A DNA stretch of 64,000 bases from Aquamicrobium sp. (GTDB lineage Bacteria; Pseudomonadota; Alphaproteobacteria; Rhizobiales; Rhizobiaceae). Numbering within the stretch: position 1 is the first letter of the stretch; each line of letters begins with the position of its first letter. The translations under genes and the position numbers were made by a program. The notes under the pieces are model-generated. The model did no database searches and was not told the DNA's origin. It saw nothing but the letters and a program-made list of their open reading frames with translations. Shown in pieces: positions 44,974-54,227 of this stretch. The stretch spans positions 372,001-436,000 of the forward strand of contig NZ_JAMLIE010000001.1 in NCBI RefSeq assembly GCF_023954335.1, read 5' to 3'.

Positions 44974-46122
44974 TCACGTCCCGAGCGCGGCGCGCGAGGG
45001 TGCCGCGACCTGCCGCGCGAAGCGAAGGGTGCGCTCGCTCGCCGCGTCGAAGGCGAACAGCGCGTCGTCGGGAATGACGACGTCGACCGGCTCGTCGATG
45101 GCGAAGTCGCGGTCGTGCGGCACCAGCGCCTGAAGGCTGGAGTCGCCGGCCTGGACGGTGACGAGAAGCGCGTCGCCGAGCTGCTCGGCGACATAGACGC
45201 GGCCCTCGAAGCGCACCGCCTCGCGCGCGTCCGCCGCCGCGCCGGCCTTGACGACGTCGACCTGCGAGGGGCGGGCGCCGATCACCACGCGCCCGTCCGC
45301 CGCGGCCTCGGCCTTCAGCGAGGCGGGCAGCCGCGCCTCGACCCGGCCGAGGCGCGCCGTCAGCCCGCCGGAATCGTTGAGGCCCTCCATCGGCAGGAGG
45401 TTGATCGAATGCAGGCCGAAGAACTGCGCCACGAAGGCGTTGACCGGGCGATTGTGGATCTCGTCGGGCGTGCCGACCTGCTGCAGCTCGCCCTCGCGCA
45501 TCAAAGCGAGGCGGTCGGTCATGGTCATCGCCTCGATGGGATCGTGGGTGACGATCACCGAGGTGGTGCCAAGCGCCCGCTGCAGCCGCTTCAGTTCGCC
45601 CCGCAGCCGGGCGCGCAGCAGCGTGTCGAGATGGGCGATCGGCTCGTCGAGGCACAGGAGGTTGGGATTGCGCACCAGCGCGCGGGCGATGGCGACGCGC
45701 TGCTGCTGGCCGCCCGACATCTGGCCGGCGCGCCGGTCGAGGAGCTGGGCGATGTTGAGCATCCCGGCGACCTCGTCGACCTTGGCGGCGATCCTGTCCT
45801 TGGGCAGGCCGGCGATCTTGAGCGGATAGGAGATGTTCTGCCGGGCGCTCATATGCGGGTAGAGCGCGTTCGATTCGAACACCATGGCGATGTTGCGCTC
45901 CTGCGGGGTCCTGTCCTGCACGGGCACCCCGTCGAACAGGATCGATCCGGAGGTCGGGTGCTCCAGCCCCGCCAGCATGCGCAGCACCGTGGTCTTGCCG
46001 GAGCCCGAGGGGCCGAGCAGCCCGAAGAACTCGCCGTCCTCGATCTCGAAGCTGACGTCGCGGACCGCCTGGACCACGCCGCCATACAGCTTGTTGATGT
46101 TCTGAAGCGCGATGGAAGTCAT
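44974..46122 (-). CDS. Sugar ABC transporter ATP-binding protein (MalK/UgpC type)
   Basis: 382 aa. N-terminal ATPase: Walker A GPSGSGKTT, signature MSGGQQQRVAIARAL, Walker B LLCLDEPIAHLD, switch His in VTHDPIEAM; C-terminal TOBE-type regulatory domain from about residue 240. The Q-loop reads MVFESNALYPHM with Glu where Gln is usual. Energises the importer encoded by the next three genes upstream. Confidence 0.92.
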   Translation of the reverse strand: MTSIALQNINKLYGGVVQAVRDVSFEIEDGEFFGLLGPSGSGKTTVLRMLAGLEHPTSGSILFDGVPVQDRTPQERNIAMVFESNALYPHMSARQNISYPLKIAGLPKDRIAAKVDEVAGMLNIAQLLDRRAGQMSGGQQQRVAIARALVRNPNLLCLDEPIAHLDTLLRARLRGELKRLQRALGTTSVIVTHDPIEAMTMTDRLALMREGELQQVGTPDEIHNRPVNAFVAQFFGLHSINLLPMEGLNDSGGLTARLGRVEARLPASLKAEAAADGRVVIGARPSQVDVVKAGAAADAREAVRFEGRVYVAEQLGDALLVTVQAGDSSLQALVPHDRDFAIDEPVDVVIPDDALFAFDAASERTLRFARQVAAPSRAALGT

Positions 46123-46134
46123 GGTCTCCTGCTC

Positions 46135-46977
46135 CTAGCGACCGCCGAGCTCGGCAGAGAAGCTGCGGACCAGCGCCCGCTGCATGTAGAAGGAAAGAAC
46201 GAGAAGCGGGCCGATCGCGACGATGCCGATGGCGCCCAGCTGCCCCCAGTTCGGCTGCTGGAACAGGAAGAAGCTCGCCAGCGCCTTGGGCAGCGTGATG
46301 ACGTTCTGTCCGGTCAGCACCAGCGCGAACAGGAACTCGTTCCAGGCGAAGATCATGGCGAGGATGCCGGCCGTGAGGATGCCCGGCGCCGACAGGGGTA
46401 AGAGGATGTCGAGGAACAGCCGGTACCAGGGCGCGCCGTCGATGCGCGCGGCTTCCTCGTAGCTGCGCGGGATCTGCCGCAGGAACTCGGCCAGCAGCCA
46501 GATCACCAGCGGCAGGTTCATGAAGGTGTAGATGACGATCAGGCCCGTATAGGTGTCGAACAGCGACAGCTCCTGATAGAGGAGGTAGAAGCCGATCACC
46601 GGCACGATGGGCGGCAGCATCCGCAGCGACAGGATGGTGAAGGAGAGCTGCCCGTGCGGCGGGAAGCGCCGCGCCAGCGCGTAGGCGGCCGGATAGCCGA
46701 GGACGAGGCAGATCAGCGTCGAGATGGTCGAGACGATCAGGCTGTCGCCGATCCCCCTGCCGCCGCCGACGTTCCAGCCGCCGGAGAAGTTCTCCAGCGT
46801 GGCGCTCGCCGGCAGGATGGTCGGCGGGCTGACGAACAGCTCCTCATAGGGCTTGAACGCGGTCAGCATCAGCCAGATCAGCGGGGAGAGGAACAGCACG
46901 AGCAGGCCGATCACCAGCGCATGCTCGGCCACGGTGCGCAGGGCGCCGCGGGCCCCCGGTTCGGTGCGCGAGGTCAT
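46135..46977 (-). CDS. Sugar ABC transporter permease, MalG type
   Basis: 280 aa, six hydrophobic segments. EAA loop 'YEEAARIDGAPWYRLFLDILLPLSAPG' is the MalG/UgpE coupling motif. Overlaps the other permease by 4 bp; 12 bp before the ATPase. Confidence 0.93.
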   Translation of the reverse strand: MTSRTEPGARGALRTVAEHALVIGLLVLFLSPLIWLMLTAFKPYEELFVSPPTILPASATLENFSGGWNVGGGRGIGDSLIVSTISTLICLVLGYPAAYALARRFPPHGQLSFTILSLRMLPPIVPVIGFYLLYQELSLFDTYTGLIVIYTFMNLPLVIWLLAEFLRQIPRSYEEAARIDGAPWYRLFLDILLPLSAPGILTAGILAMIFAWNEFLFALVLTGQNVITLPKALASFFLFQQPNWGQLGAIGIVAIGPLLVLSFYMQRALVRSFSAELGGR

Positions 46978-47936
46978 AGGCGCGACTCCTGCATGGACTG
47001 CCTGCGGTCCCCCCGGCGGGCGAAATGCAGGATGGCCGTGGTGCCGACGATCAGGAGGATGAGCTGGATGATCGACAGGGCGCCCGCGAGGCCGAAATCG
47101 AACCGGCCGAAGCCCATGTCGTAGGTGTAGTAGGCGAGGTTCTGCGTGCTCGTGCCCGGTCCGCCCTTGGTCAGGATATAAAGCACGTCGAAGACCTTGA
47201 AGCTGTCGATGAAGCGCAAGACGAAGGCGACCGTCATGTAGGGGGCCATCATCGGCAGGAGGATGTAGCGGAAGGTCTGCCAGCCATTGGAGCCGTCGAC
47301 GCGCGCGGCCTCGAACACCCGGCCCGGGATCGACCTGAGGCCGGCCAGAAGCACCACCATCACGAACGGCGTCCACTGCCAGATGTCGACGAGGACGACG
47401 GTGGGCAGCGCCCATTCCGGCGACGAGGCCCAGGCCGGCGGCGAGAAGCCCAGCCCGCGCAGCAGCGCGTTGAGCGGGCCGTAGATCGGGTTGAGGAAAA
47501 GGTTCCACGAGAAGCCGACGACGATCGGCGCCAGCATCATGGGAATGAGAAACAGCGACGCGTAGATCTCGCGGCCGCGCGAGAGCCGGTTGATGAGCAT
47601 GGCGAGCCCGAGGCCGAGCGCGATCTGGAGCGGGACGGCGACCAGCGCGAAGACGGCGGTGATGCCGAGGCTCTGCCAGAAGCGCGGGTTACTCAGGACC
47701 CGCTGGAAATTGCCGAGCCCGACCCACTCGACCGGCACGGGGATGGCGAGCTGGTACGAGGTGAACGAGGCGTAGATCAGGTAGCAGAACGGCCAGACGG
47801 ACAGGATCGCGAGGAAGGCGAGCGCCGGCGCCAGAAGAACCAGCGTCGCGCGGCGCTCCGCCTTGAGCCTGGCGATTTCGGCGGGACTGGCCGTGCGGGC
47901 GGAACCCGCATCCGACGGCATCGCTGCTCGCGACAT
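46974..47936 (-). CDS. Sugar ABC transporter permease, MalF type
   Basis: 320 aa, six hydrophobic segments with a cytoplasmic N-terminus. EAA loop 'VFEAARVDGSNGWQTFRYILLPMMAP', followed by 'SFKVFDVLYILTKGGPGTSTQNLAYYTY', characteristic of MalF/UgpA subunits. Confidence 0.93.
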   Translation of the reverse strand: MSRAAMPSDAGSARTASPAEIARLKAERRATLVLLAPALAFLAILSVWPFCYLIYASFTSYQLAIPVPVEWVGLGNFQRVLSNPRFWQSLGITAVFALVAVPLQIALGLGLAMLINRLSRGREIYASLFLIPMMLAPIVVGFSWNLFLNPIYGPLNALLRGLGFSPPAWASSPEWALPTVVLVDIWQWTPFVMVVLLAGLRSIPGRVFEAARVDGSNGWQTFRYILLPMMAPYMTVAFVLRFIDSFKVFDVLYILTKGGPGTSTQNLAYYTYDMGFGRFDFGLAGALSIIQLILLIVGTTAILHFARRGDRRQSMQESRL

Positions 47937-48017
47937 GCACGCACCTCCGGGAACGTTGGGAAAGGGAACCCCGGCCCGGGCCTGGGGAAGCCGGGGCCGG
48001 GGATCAGCGGATTAGGA

Positions 48018-49514
48018 TCAGCTCCAGTAGCCCTCGGCGACCAGGCGCTGGACATATTCCTGGTAGTGCCCGATCTGGCGGTCGCGGCCGTAGGTCTCGG
48101 TCGTCTCCTCCCACTCGGCCTCCATCGCGCCCAGCGCCTCCTCAGGCGTCGCCTGCCCGGTGACGGCGCGCTGGGTGTGCTGGATGATCGCCCCGAGATA
48201 GCGGTTGGTGCCGGGGATCGAGATGTCGAGATAGGCCTTCGGGTTGGACAGGGCCGCCTTGCTGACCTCGGCGAAATTGTCGCCGAAGCCGGACTTCGCG
48301 TGGAGCGGGAAGGTGCTGGCCGGATCGTTGAACATGCTCATGCGCCACGGGTCCATCAGCGACTGGGCGAAGGTCTCCGCCACCCAGCGATTGGCGTTGG
48401 CCGACTGCTGGAGCCAGGCGATGGCGCGGAACGCGCCTTCCTTGTTCTTCGAGTTGGCGGCGATGCCCATGGCCCGCCCGTAGGGCAGCACGGTCACGTC
48501 GCCCCAGCTGCGGGCGACCTTGATCTTGTCGGACACCTGCGAGATCGACGAATCCGCCGCGCCCTTGGGCATGTCGGTCCACCAGTTGGCCTGCGCGATG
48601 CGGCCTTCGAAGAACACCTGCCTGCCCACGTCCCACGGCATCGACGCCGCAAGGTCCGCCGGCATGAAGTTCGTGACCTCCTTGTAGCGCGTGAGCGCCT
48701 CGATCCCGATCTCGTTGAGCAGCTTGGGCTTCATCTGCTCGTCGAACAGCTCGCCGTAGCGCACGCCGCGCTCGGCGCCGAGCTGCACGACCTGGTTGAT
48801 GAAGAAGGCATAGACGAAGAAGTTGGTGACCTCGACCGCGCCGAAGAGGTTCTGGTCGGGGCGGGTGAAGAACTCGGCCGTGTCGCGATACTGCTGCCAG
48901 TTCGTCGGCGCGGCGAGGTCGTAGCCGTACTTCGCCTTGAAGGCCGCCATCTCGGCGCCGTCCTCGAACAGGTCCGTGCGGATGGTGTTGACGAACATGT
49001 CGCCGTCGATCATCACGCCGACGAGCTTGTTCTCGTACATGTTGAGCAGCTGGAACGGCCGGGCGATGTCGGCGAAGCCGAGATCCTCGAGCGTGCCGAC
49101 CTCTTCGAGCGGCGTCAGAAAGGGGCCGAAATCGCCGGTGAAGTTCGGCCAGAAGTCGAACGCGTCGAAGCGCGCCTCCGTCTGCCGCAGGGCCAGAAGG
49201 TTCTGGTCGTACATGTTGCCGAGCGGATAGGAGACGAACTCGACTTCGATGCCGGTCGCCTCGCGGAATTCGGGGGCGAAGGTCTGAAGGATCGGCGTAT
49301 AGGCGCCGGAATCGAGCCCCACCGTCACCTTGCCGCCCGTGGTCTGGGCCGTGGCGCGCAGGACGCCGGTGAAGGTGCCGAGCGTCGCCGCCGCACCGAA
49401 GACCGCCGAGCGCCGCAGCAGCTCGCGGCGTGAGATCAGGCCGGCGGTGTCCATTCCCGAGAGATGGTCGAGGGCGTATTCCTCGATGCCGGAACGCTTG
49501 CGCAAACGTATCAT
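48018..49514 (-). CDS. Sugar ABC transporter substrate-binding protein, family 1, Tat-type signal
   Basis: 498 aa extracellular solute receptor. GGAGGAG lies just before the start at 49514 (MIRLRKRSG). The signal is unusually far in: SRRELLRRSAVFGAAATLG at about residues 28-46, twin-arginine type. The body has family-1 features ('FREATGIEVEFVSYPLGNMYDQNL', 'NLFGAVEVTNFFVYAFFIN', 'GKVTVGLDSG'). First gene of the long minus-strand run, 110 bp from the divergent MocR-like gene. Confidence 0.88.
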   Translation of the reverse strand: MIRLRKRSGIEEYALDHLSGMDTAGLISRRELLRRSAVFGAAATLGTFTGVLRATAQTTGGKVTVGLDSGAYTPILQTFAPEFREATGIEVEFVSYPLGNMYDQNLLALRQTEARFDAFDFWPNFTGDFGPFLTPLEEVGTLEDLGFADIARPFQLLNMYENKLVGVMIDGDMFVNTIRTDLFEDGAEMAAFKAKYGYDLAAPTNWQQYRDTAEFFTRPDQNLFGAVEVTNFFVYAFFINQVVQLGAERGVRYGELFDEQMKPKLLNEIGIEALTRYKEVTNFMPADLAASMPWDVGRQVFFEGRIAQANWWTDMPKGAADSSISQVSDKIKVARSWGDVTVLPYGRAMGIAANSKNKEGAFRAIAWLQQSANANRWVAETFAQSLMDPWRMSMFNDPASTFPLHAKSGFGDNFAEVSKAALSNPKAYLDISIPGTNRYLGAIIQHTQRAVTGQATPEEALGAMEAEWEETTETYGRDRQIGHYQEYVQRLVAEGYWS

Positions 49515-49611
49515 GTCTGTCTCCTCCCAGAGCGGATATGCTGTGACGCGCAATCCAGCTCATTGCCTCCCGCAGAGCTGAATTGATATATGATAATAAG
49601 TAGGCTAACTC

Positions 49612-49617
49612 TATAAT
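49612..49617 (+). promoter_or_regulatory. -10 box (TATAAT) 6 bp before the MocR-like start; leaderless transcript possible
   Basis: A perfect TATAAT ends six bases before the ATG at 49624, so transcription would begin at or next to the start codon, giving a leaderless mRNA; no ribosome-binding site is visible. The -35 (around ATGATA) is poor. The AT-rich 49581-49620 stretch is also the only place for the divergent sugar-operon promoter. Confidence 0.4.
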
Positions 49618-49623
49618 TGACAC

Positions 49624-51027
49624 ATGCCAAGAGAAACATTGCCCTACATGATTGTCGAAGAGCTAAGACAAATGACCGGCCCGATCGGCTTCCGCACGAT
49701 CGTCGAGACCGTGATCGACGCCATCGCGGCCAAGAAACTCGTTCCCGGTCAGAAGCTTCCGCCGCAGCGGCATCTGGCGCAGGACATCGGCGTCGCTGTC
49801 GCGACGGTGGGCCGCGCCTATTCGGCGCTGGAGACGCAAGGCTTCATCACCAGCCATGTCGGTCGCGGCACCTTCATCTCGCTCCATCCGCGCCGCGAGA
49901 AGGAGCGCCCCTCCGCCTCGGCGGGTCCGATAGAGCTGGGCGTCTACCGCGCGCCGGTTCCGCAGGTCCGGCCGGGCCTCGCGGCGCTTCTCGCCACCGT
50001 CGCCGCCACGCCCAACATCGAGTCGATCCTCGACAGCGCGCCGACGCCGGGCCTCGCCCGTCATCGCGAGATCATAAGCCAATGGATCGGCCGCTCGCAG
50101 ATTGACGCGGACCCCGACGACATTGTCCTGACCAATGGCGGGCAGCATGCGGTCATGGCCGTCCTGTCCGGGCTGACCGAGAGCGGCGCCCGCATCGCCA
50201 CCGAGGAGCTGACCGACCCGAGGATGAAGGCGGTCGCCAGCTTCCTCGGCCGCAACCTCGTCGGCGTGGCCTGCGACCAGGACGGGATGCTGCCCGACGA
50301 CCTCGACCGGCTGTGCCGGGCGCAGAAGATATCGGCGCTCTATTGCACGCCGCGTCATCACAACCCGACCAACGTCACCATGCCGCTCGAGCGCCGCGCC
50401 GATCTCGTCGAGGTCGCACGCCGCCATAATCTCACGATCATCGAGAGCGACATCTACGGCAGCATCGCCGAGGACCACGTCACCGCGCTGTGCCAGTTCG
50501 CTCCCGAGCGCACCTATCGCGTCTCGAGCCTCGCGCGCATCGCCGGCGCGGGCATGAAGGTCGGCTGGCTGATCGCGCCGCCCGGCAACGCCAAGAACGC
50601 CCATATCGGCGTCGCCATGTCGACCGGGGTCGCCAGCCCGTTCATGGCCGAGCTGGCGACGCGGATGATCGTCGACGGCAAGATGGAGGAGATGCTGCGA
50701 TGGCAGCAGGTCGAGAACAGGCATCGCCTTTCCCAGCTGCGCGGCTTCCCGATCCTCTCCGGTGCGCGGGGCGAGCCGACCAGCGCCCATGTCTGGCTGA
50801 ACCTGCCCGAGCCGTGGCGCGCCGAGGACTTGGTCGAGGCTGCCGCGCGTGAGCACAACATCAACATCGCCCCCTCGCATACCTTCGTCGTCGGGCGCAG
50901 GACGGTGCCGCACGCCATCCGCCTCGTTATCGGCGCGCCGCTGGACCAGGACGAATTGCTGGTCGCCTGCGAGCGGCTCGAACGGCTGCTCTCGATCGGC
51001 CCCCGCCCGTCGTCGATCGCCGGCTGA
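49624..51027 (+). CDS. MocR-type GntR regulator with aminotransferase-like domain; PLP lysine replaced by Arg
   Basis: 467 aa. GntR winged helix at residues 20-85 (LVPGQKLPPQRHLAQDIGVAVATVGRAY) fused to a fold-type I aminotransferase domain ('ALYCTPRHHNPTNVTMPLERR', 'IIESDIYGSI'). Where MocR proteins read S-x-x-K-x-L-A-P-G-x-R-x-G-W with the PLP-binding lysine, this one reads SSLARIAGAGMKVGW: the lysine position is Arg. Aldimine formation should fail, so the domain may bind another ligand or PLP non-covalently. Divergent from the sugar operon and its probable regulator. Confidence 0.88.
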   Translation: MPRETLPYMIVEELRQMTGPIGFRTIVETVIDAIAAKKLVPGQKLPPQRHLAQDIGVAVATVGRAYSALETQGFITSHVGRGTFISLHPRREKERPSASAGPIELGVYRAPVPQVRPGLAALLATVAATPNIESILDSAPTPGLARHREIISQWIGRSQIDADPDDIVLTNGGQHAVMAVLSGLTESGARIATEELTDPRMKAVASFLGRNLVGVACDQDGMLPDDLDRLCRAQKISALYCTPRHHNPTNVTMPLERRADLVEVARRHNLTIIESDIYGSIAEDHVTALCQFAPERTYRVSSLARIAGAGMKVGWLIAPPGNAKNAHIGVAMSTGVASPFMAELATRMIVDGKMEEMLRWQQVENRHRLSQLRGFPILSGARGEPTSAHVWLNLPEPWRAEDLVEAAAREHNINIAPSHTFVVGRRTVPHAIRLVIGAPLDQDELLVACERLERLLSIGPRPSSIAG

Positions 51028-51145
51028 CAGAGGATCGGACGGATGGGCGCGTCAAGATGCCCGACCGGCGGGGCGGCGGGCGGCAATCCGCGCCCGGCTG
51101 TGCTATCGGTAGGATCATCGCCTTTCGACCGGAGCCGGAGGCCGC

Positions 51146-51859
51146 GTGAACGCAGGGCCGATCTACAGGATAGAGAGCCTCACCAAGGTCTATCGCAGCA
51201 GCGAGGTCGAGGTGCATGCGCTGCGCGGGGTCGATCTCGAGATCGAGGCCGGCGAGTTCATCGTCCTGCTCGGCCCCTCCGGCAGCGGCAAGTCGACGCT
51301 GGTCAACATCCTCGGCGGGCTGGACACGGCGAGCGACGGCCATGTCTTCTTCCGCGACGAGGAGATCACCGACCTCAGTGAGGGCGAGCTGACCCGCTAC
51401 CGGCGCGAGCATGTCGGCTTCGTGTTCCAGTTCTACAACCTCGTGCCGAGCCTGACGGCGCTGGAGAACGTCGCGCTCGTCACCGAGATCGCGCGCGACC
51501 CGATGGATGCAGGCGAGGCGCTGGAGCTCGCCGGCTTGGCCGCCGAGCGGCACGACCATTTCCCGGCCCAGCTCTCCGGCGGCGAGCAGCAGCGTGTCGC
51601 CATCGCCCGCGCCATCGCCAAGAAGCCGGAAGTGCTGCTGTGCGACGAGCCGACCGGCGCGCTCGATTCCAAGACCGGCATCCGCGTGCTGGAAGCGCTG
51701 GCCTCGATCAACCGCGAGTTCGGCACCACGGTCCTCGTCATCACCCACAATGTCGCGGTCGGCGGCATGGCCGACCGGGTGATCCATTTCGCCGACGGGC
51801 GCGTCGCCCGCATCGACCGGAACGAAACCCGGCAGGCTCCGGCCTCCATCGCATGGTGA
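51146..51859 (+). CDS. ABC transporter ATP-binding protein, LolD/MacB-type export
   Basis: 237 aa. Walker A GPSGSGKST, 'GFVFQFYNLVPSLTALENV' (the FQxxNLxPxLTAxENV form of LolD/MacB/FtsE ATPases), signature LSGGEQQRVAIARAI, Walker B LLCDEPTGALD. Starts with GTG at 51146 after GGAGGCC. First of three genes with an FtsX-type permease and a membrane-fusion protein. Confidence 0.92.
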   Translation: MNAGPIYRIESLTKVYRSSEVEVHALRGVDLEIEAGEFIVLLGPSGSGKSTLVNILGGLDTASDGHVFFRDEEITDLSEGELTRYRREHVGFVFQFYNLVPSLTALENVALVTEIARDPMDAGEALELAGLAAERHDHFPAQLSGGEQQRVAIARAIAKKPEVLLCDEPTGALDSKTGIRVLEALASINREFGTTVLVITHNVAVGGMADRVIHFADGRVARIDRNETRQAPASIAW

Positions 51860-51866
51860 GGCGGCG

Positions 51867-54224
51867 ATGAGCGCGCTCGACCGCAAGCTGATGCGCGACC
51901 TCGTGCGGCTGTGGGCGCAGGTCGGCGCCATCTCCCTCGTCATGGCCGCCGGCGTGATGACGCTGGTGCTCACCGTCGGCGCCCAGCGCTCGCTGTTCGA
52001 GACGCGCGCCGCCTATTACGAGCGCAACGCCTTCGCAGACGTCTTCGCCGAGGCCACGCGCGCGCCGGAGAGCCTACAGCAGCGCATCGCCGCGCTGCCC
52101 GGCGTCGCCGCGGCCGAGACGCGCATCCGCGAGCGGGCCGTGCTCGACATCGAGGGCATGGCCGAGCCGGCGCTCGGCCTCCTCGTCTCCGTTCCCGACG
52201 ACGGCGTCGAGGTGCTGAACCGGCTCCACATGCGCGCAGGGCGGCTGCCGGCGCCCGGCCACCCGGACGAGGTGGTGGTCAACGAGCCGTTCGCCGCCGC
52301 CCACGGTTTCCGGCCGGGCGACACGTTCGGCGCCGTCGTCAACGGCCGCAAGCGCCAGTTGCAGATCGTCGGCACCGCCCTGTCGCCGGAGTTCATCTAC
52401 GTCGTCACCGACCTGATGCCGGACAACCGGCGGCTCGGCGTCGTGTGGATGTCGCGCGAGACGCTGGCCGCCGCGTTCAACCTTCTGGGGGCGTTCAACG
52501 CCGTCTCGGTCCGGCTGCTGCGCGACCAGCCGGCCGAGCCGGTCATCGACGGCATCGACCGGCTGCTCGAGCCCTATGGCGGGCGCGGCGCCTACGACCG
52601 CGAGGACCAGCAGAGCCACGCTTTCCTCGATTCCGAGCTCAACGGGCTGAGGGCGATGAGCTACGTCCTGCCGCCGATCTTCCTGCTGGTCGCCGCCTTC
52701 CTCGTCAACATGATCCTGTCGCGGCTGATCGCGCTGGAGCGCGAGCAGATCGGCCTGATGAAGGCGGTCGGCTATTCCGGTGCGGCGGTGGCGTGGCACT
52801 ACATGAAGCTCGTCATCGTCATCGCGCTGATCGGCGTCGCGCTCGGCCTTGCCGCCGGGACGATGCTGGGCCGGGGGCTGACGCGCCTCTACGGCGAGTT
52901 CTTCCATTTCCCGTTCCTCATCTTCCGCATGAGCCTCGACGTCTATCTTCTCGCGGTCACCGTTTCGGTGGGCGCGGCGATGCTGGGCGCGCTGCGCGCG
53001 GTGCGGGCGGCGGCCGGCCTGCCGCCGGCGGTGGCCATGCGCCCGCCCGCGCCGCCGCGCTATCGGCGGCTCGTCGGCGTCGGGCTGCCCTTCGCGCCGC
53101 GCCTGCCGCGCACCATGGTGATGATCGGCCGAAACGTCGTGCGCCGGCCGCTGCGCGCCTTCTTCACCACGCTCGGCATCGCCCTTTCGGTCGCCATGCT
53201 GGTCGGCTCGCTGTTCGCCTTCGACGCGGTCGAGATGCTGATCGACCGCACCTTCTTCGGCTCCGAGCGCCAGCACGCCACGATCAGCTTCGTGCGCAAG
53301 CAGCCGGTCGCGGCGCTCAACGAGATCGGCCGGCTGCCCGGCGTGCTGGTCGCCGAGCCGGCGCGCGTGGTCTCGGCGCGGCTCCGCAACGGCCCGGTCG
53401 AGCGCCGCCTCGCCCTCACCGGCAAGCCCGCCGGCTCGGAGCTGTCGCGCCTCATCGACACCGACGGGCACGAGATCGCCCTGCCCGGTGAAGGCGTGGT
53501 GCTGACGGCCGCGCTCGCCGGCATCCTCGGCATCCGCCCCGGCGAGAGCGTCGAGATCGAGCTGATGGAGGAACGGCGCGAGACGGTGCTCGTGCCGGTC
53601 TCGGCCATCGTCGAGAGCTATATCGGCCTCGGCGCCTATATGGAGATCGGCGCGCTGAACCGGCTGATGCGCGAGGGCGCCTTCATGTCGGCCGCGCATG
53701 TGACGCTCGATCCGGCCAGCACCGACGCGCTCTACGCGGCGGTGAAGACGCTGCCGATGGTCGGCTCGATCGGCCTCCAGCGCGTCGCGGTGCAGAACTT
53801 CCGCGCCACCATGGGCGAGAACCTCTTGACGTCGATGAGCGTCCTCGTCGCGCTCGCCGCGATCATCGCCTTCGGCGTCGTCTACAACGGCGCGCGCATC
53901 CAGCTTTCCGAGCAGGGCCGCGAGCTCGCCAGCCTGCGCGTCCTCGGCTTCACCCGCGCCGAGGTGTCGTGGATCCTGCTCGGCGAGTTCGCGCTCCTGA
54001 CGCTGCTGGCGATGCCGCTGGGCTGGGCGCTCGGCTGGGTGATGGCGCTGGCCATGGCCGAGGGCCAGGCGACCGAGCTGTTCCGCATCCCGCTGGTGAT
54101 CGAGCGCGCCACCTACGGGTGGGCGAGCCTCGTCGTGCTCGCCGCCTCCGCCCTTTCGGCGCTGATCGTGCGCCGGCGCGTCGACCGCCTGAACCTGATC
54201 GAAGTCCTCAAGACGAGGGAATGA
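51867..54224 (+). CDS. ABC transporter permease with two FtsX domains
   Basis: 785 aa. First membrane segment at residues about 16-38, a periplasmic domain, then an FtsX block ('MILSRLIALEREQIGLMKAVGYSGAAVAWHY') near residue 270; the pattern repeats in the second half with 'GVVYNGARIQLSEQGRELASLRVLGFTRAEVSWILLGE'. Such duplicated permeases belong to MacB/LolC-like exporters or mechanotransmitters, without transport through the membrane. Seven bp after the ATPase. Confidence 0.9.
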   Translation: MSALDRKLMRDLVRLWAQVGAISLVMAAGVMTLVLTVGAQRSLFETRAAYYERNAFADVFAEATRAPESLQQRIAALPGVAAAETRIRERAVLDIEGMAEPALGLLVSVPDDGVEVLNRLHMRAGRLPAPGHPDEVVVNEPFAAAHGFRPGDTFGAVVNGRKRQLQIVGTALSPEFIYVVTDLMPDNRRLGVVWMSRETLAAAFNLLGAFNAVSVRLLRDQPAEPVIDGIDRLLEPYGGRGAYDREDQQSHAFLDSELNGLRAMSYVLPPIFLLVAAFLVNMILSRLIALEREQIGLMKAVGYSGAAVAWHYMKLVIVIALIGVALGLAAGTMLGRGLTRLYGEFFHFPFLIFRMSLDVYLLAVTVSVGAAMLGALRAVRAAAGLPPAVAMRPPAPPRYRRLVGVGLPFAPRLPRTMVMIGRNVVRRPLRAFFTTLGIALSVAMLVGSLFAFDAVEMLIDRTFFGSERQHATISFVRKQPVAALNEIGRLPGVLVAEPARVVSARLRNGPVERRLALTGKPAGSELSRLIDTDGHEIALPGEGVVLTAALAGILGIRPGESVEIELMEERRETVLVPVSAIVESYIGLGAYMEIGALNRLMREGAFMSAAHVTLDPASTDALYAAVKTLPMVGSIGLQRVAVQNFRATMGENLLTSMSVLVALAAIIAFGVVYNGARIQLSEQGRELASLRVLGFTRAEVSWILLGEFALLTLLAMPLGWALGWVMALAMAEGQATELFRIPLVIERATYGWASLVVLAASALSALIVRRRVDRLNLIEVLKTRE

Positions 54225-54227
54225 GCC

